Positions 61,931-64,000 of a stretch of DNA of 64,000 nucleotides are shown here, piece by piece (position 1 is the first letter of the stretch; every line of letters starts with the position of its first letter). Location of the stretch: NCBI RefSeq assembly GCF_016734805.1, contig NZ_JAERQG010000003.1, positions 124,001 through 188,000 on the forward strand, given 5' to 3'. The notes under the pieces were generated by a model. The model was not told where the DNA came from. It did not search any database and worked only from the letters and a program-made list of their open reading frames with translations. The stretch is from Marivirga atlantica. GTDB lineage: Bacteria > Bacteroidota > Bacteroidia > Cytophagales > Cyclobacteriaceae. The translations under genes and the position numbers were made by a program.

Positions 61931-62497
61931 ATGTGGCACAATAGAATTTTAATTGCATTTATAGCGTTCATTATAATCTCCTGTTCAGATAGAAAAGCCG
62001 AGGTTACAATTGATAACCCAACTGGTTCTAAAATAGTCTTGCAATTTGAGGGAGAAGAACATATAATCGACTCGTTAAGTCAGAAAATCATTTACTTCAA
62101 AGTAGGAAAGAATGAAATAACATATAATGATTCTACTATTACATACGATTTAACTGAATTTGATAATGACTACAATAAACCTGATTTCCTACTAAATCCA
62201 ACCGCTAGCACTTATATACTCGAACAAATCAACTACACAAACCGTAGTCCAAACGGAAATATAGATTTATATAAAGATAAGATTCCATATGACACGATAC
62301 GTGTTATGAACGCTTTTGATATTTCAGGAAATTATTTGAAGACAAATGACTTTATAATTAGGGAAAAATGGGATTATGGAATTAACGAAAACATCCCAAG
62401 AAAACTACAGATAAAAGATGTTAATAAAAATGTATATCGCGTAAAGATCTATAGGGAAGCTGATTTTATTGATAAATTAATGGAGCAAAATAAATAA
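61931..62497 (+). CDS. Predicted lipoprotein of unknown function
   Basis: 188 residues. N-terminal signal with FIIISC lipobox (Cys at about residue 17), then a small beta-rich domain (VTIDNPTGSKIVLQFEGEEH; LLNPTASTYILEQINYTN; IPRKLQIKDVNKNVYRVKIY). Not recognised. It lies downstream of repeat copy A and has no partner gene in the same transcript. Confidence 0.65.
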   Translation: MWHNRILIAFIAFIIISCSDRKAEVTIDNPTGSKIVLQFEGEEHIIDSLSQKIIYFKVGKNEITYNDSTITYDLTEFDNDYNKPDFLLNPTASTYILEQINYTNRSPNGNIDLYKDKIPYDTIRVMNAFDISGNYLKTNDFIIREKWDYGINENIPRKLQIKDVNKNVYRVKIYREADFIDKLMEQNK

Positions 62498-62823
62498 TAA
62501 ATGCTCTGAAAAAAGGGCTATATAACTTATAAATAAAGTAAAACCTGTTGATTAAAAAATGAAACTTGATATGATGAAATGAAAATCACTCTAACAAATG
62601 CTACGAATGAATGGGGTTTCATCGGTCAGGAAATTTTGGTTGCACTTGGAAAGTCCACCACAAGTTTTAAATTTAAATCAAGGCGTGGCTATGTGCGAGA
62701 TAGGAGGTTAGTGCTTTCTAATCCCCACTCATCATAGCTCAACGTTAAAATCATAACTCAACCTCTCCTAAAAATTCTTTATATTGAGTAAAAGCAATTA
62801 TTCAAAAACTAAAACTCAATCTT
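62498..62823 (+). other. 326-bp gap with a possible 52-residue ORF
   Basis: No convincing gene. One small ORF, 62579-62737 (52 codons plus stop, starting MKITLTNATN, ending LVLSNPHSS), overlaps a GTTAG-containing stretch (62706-62710) and GCTCAAC (62737-62743). I do not recognise it. It may be a gene remnant or a repeat remnant rather than a real protein. Confidence 0.25.
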
Positions 62824-63195
62824 ATGCAATTAGGTGCCTTTTCTGTAAGTCTCAATGTCAAGGATATTGAGGCCTCCAAAGCTTTTTATGAAAAACTAGG
62901 CTTTAGCGTATTCGGTGGTGACCTCAACATGAAATATCTCATCATGAAAAATGGTGATACGCTTATCGGGTTATTTCAAGGCATGTTTGAAGGCAACATA
63001 TTAACCTTTAACCCCGGCTGGGATCAAAATGCTCAAACGCTTGATCAATACGATGACGTTAGAGATATCCAGAAAAGCCTAAAGTTAGCTAATATCAAGC
63101 TGGAAAAAGAAGCGGACAGCTCCACATCAGGCCCTGAAAGCATTACACTTATTGACCCTGACGGCAATGCTATTTTGATTGACCAGCATATTTGA
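62824..63195 (+). CDS. VOC-family (glyoxalase-like) protein
   Basis: 123 residues, standard size for one VOC module. It opens [20 protein letters not shown] and ends [15 protein letters not shown], the paired beta-alpha-beta halves. Members bind small molecules or metals; the substrate is unknown. It lies between copies A and B of the accessory-gene upstream element. Confidence 0.88.
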   Translation: MQLGAFSVSLNVKDIEASKAFYEKLGFSVFGGDLNMKYLIMKNGDTLIGLFQGMFEGNILTFNPGWDQNAQTLDQYDDVRDIQKSLKLANIKLEKEADSSTSGPESITLIDPDGNAILIDQHI

Positions 63196-63220
63196 GTAAC
63201 AACCGATTGGCAAAAACCTA

Positions 63221-63382
63221 TTGCTTCATATAGGCAAAATGTTTAGTTTGCCTATATGTTAAACCAAAGCCGATACAAAGCCCCTTCACTAAACGACAAC
63301 AAACGTTTACAAACGCTTACAATCGGTTATCCAAAAAATATAAGCCGGATATAACAACTTTGGTTACTATATTCGGGTGTTA
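63221..63382 (+). repeat. Accessory-gene upstream element, copy B
   Basis: About 162 bp, diverged direct repeat of 61740-61888, with AAACGACAACAAACG, GCCGGATATAACAACTT and CTATATTCGGGTGTTAT. The end (GCCGGATATAACA ... TGTTATCGGC) is an imperfect palindrome. It ends 16 bases before the ATG at 63399. Confidence 0.75.
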
Positions 63383-63398
63383 TCGGCAATAAACCAAA

Positions 63399-64000
63399 AT
63401 GAGAACAGCAACTGCACCTAAAAAAGAGAAGTTTAAGCCAATAGAAATAGAACATTGGGTTGAATCTGACATTAGGTTGAATGAAGAAGAGTATCAGAAA
63501 GTCCTGCTTGGTTTAATGCCTGACTCCATGGACGATAAATGGTACATCTTTTTTGATGATAACCAATTACATATGCATCGTTCTTGGACAGGAAAGGAAA
63601 TATATCGAGCCGAATTCCACCAAGATGGTGATTATTACTTAGCCCATGGGTTCTTTGTCGAAAGAAATAATGAAGTGTACAAAAATGAAGATGACTCAAT
63701 AGATATTAAACTTTTTAATAATCTCTTAAAACATCTAAAGGATAGGAAGCTATGGAATCATCCAAAAAACGCTATTTTGGGATTAATTGTAGGTGATGCT
63801 CTTGGAGTACCAGTCGAATTTCAAAATAGAGAATCCCTTTCTAAACGCTCTGTTAAAAAGATGATTGGATATGGGACACATAATCAACCTGCAGGTACTT
63901 GGTCTGACGATAGTTCTCTAACATTATGTTTAGCGGATGAACTCACAAAAGGGTTTGATCTTGATAAAATCGGTAAATCATTTGTTTCATGGCTAGATGA
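63399..64000 (+). CDS. ADP-ribosylglycohydrolase with N-terminal extra domain, partial
   Basis: ATG at 63399, open to the right edge (200 codons seen, no stop). Residues 1 to about 120 form a domain I do not recognise (KWYIFFDDNQLHMHRSWTG, FHQDGDYYLAHGFFVER). From about 125 the sequence NAILGLIVGDALGVPVEF then PAGTWSDDSSLTL is the ADP-ribosylglycohydrolase fold with its metal-binding Asp pair. It should remove ADP-ribose from a substrate, or a related sugar. Repeat copy B ends 16 bases upstream. The C-terminus is not visible. Confidence 0.85.
   Translation, partial: MRTATAPKKEKFKPIEIEHWVESDIRLNEEEYQKVLLGLMPDSMDDKWYIFFDDNQLHMHRSWTGKEIYRAEFHQDGDYYLAHGFFVERNNEVYKNEDDSIDIKLFNNLLKHLKDRKLWNHPKNAILGLIVGDALGVPVEFQNRESLSKRSVKKMIGYGTHNQPAGTWSDDSSLTLCLADELTKGFDLDKIGKSFVSWLD

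Noticed and set aside
62579-62737. 52-residue ORF as a real gene
   Set aside because: No recognisable domain and unusual composition; more likely remnant or chance.
61740-63382. Integron attC sites
   Set aside because: GTTA is present but the flanking RYYYAAC/GTTRRRY boxes are not convincingly present, and no integrase gene is in the window.

Overview
The window is from an AT-rich member of the Bacteroidota, most likely a marine or soil Cytophagales relative. The evidence is a very large surface protein with a type IX secretion (T9SS) C-terminal sorting signal, promoter boxes of the Bacteroidota TAnnTTTG type, a fused CcoN-CcoO cbb3 oxidase with mono-haem CcoP, the long form of IspG, a TPR/HisKA/REC/AraC hybrid regulator, and many exported proteins ending their signal peptide in 'AQ'. 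No tRNA, rRNA, CRISPR array, insertion sequence or prophage was seen.

Layout. 1-6.9 kb (mostly minus): an exported SnoaL/amidohydrolase/DUF4440 operon, a one-protein hybrid two-component regulator, and an alpha/beta hydrolase-ECF sigma-membrane protein operon. 7-25.3 kb: a low-oxygen island. It holds a YceI-porin-YceI operon, tonB-usp, an acetyl-CoA hydrolase/transferase, an FNR-type regulator, two paralogous unknown proteins, the complete cbb3 oxidase locus (ccoI, ccoS, ccoNO, ccoQ, ccoP, ccoG, ccoH, TauE-like) and hemN. Seven FNR-like palindromes of the form TGAY-N4-ATCA lie in the gaps of this island, and several sit at a fixed distance from a TAnnTTTG promoter box. 25.3-38.5 kb: a lipoprotein and an SGNH hydrolase, an OmpA/PD40 protein, then a tightly overlapping five-gene minus-strand operon: exported caspase-like peptidase, two small exported proteins, a 2103-residue T9SS surface protein and a membrane-anchored protein. 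I know of no described function for this operon.

38.5-54.8 kb: housekeeping genes (ispG, exonuclease, nhaC, FAD oxidoreductase, def, ruvX, hemerythrin, S41 protease, homogentisate dioxygenase, a PolIII-epsilon/GIY-YIG fusion, dnaA). 55-59 kb: both subunits of methylmalonyl-CoA mutase. 59-64 kb: an accessory stretch with two kinds of intergenic repeat (a 129-bp palindromic direct repeat, and a pair of diverged ~150-bp elements placed just upstream of accessory genes), a sugar dehydrogenase, an AIM24-like protein, small unknown genes and a truncated ADP-ribosylglycohydrolase at the right edge.

Working together: the FNR-type protein is the obvious candidate to switch on cbb3 oxidase assembly and synthesis, oxygen-independent haem synthesis (HemN), CoA-ester metabolism and two unknown proteins when oxygen falls. 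Gene functions are read from recognisable motifs and family resemblance; regulatory links are inferred from site placement.
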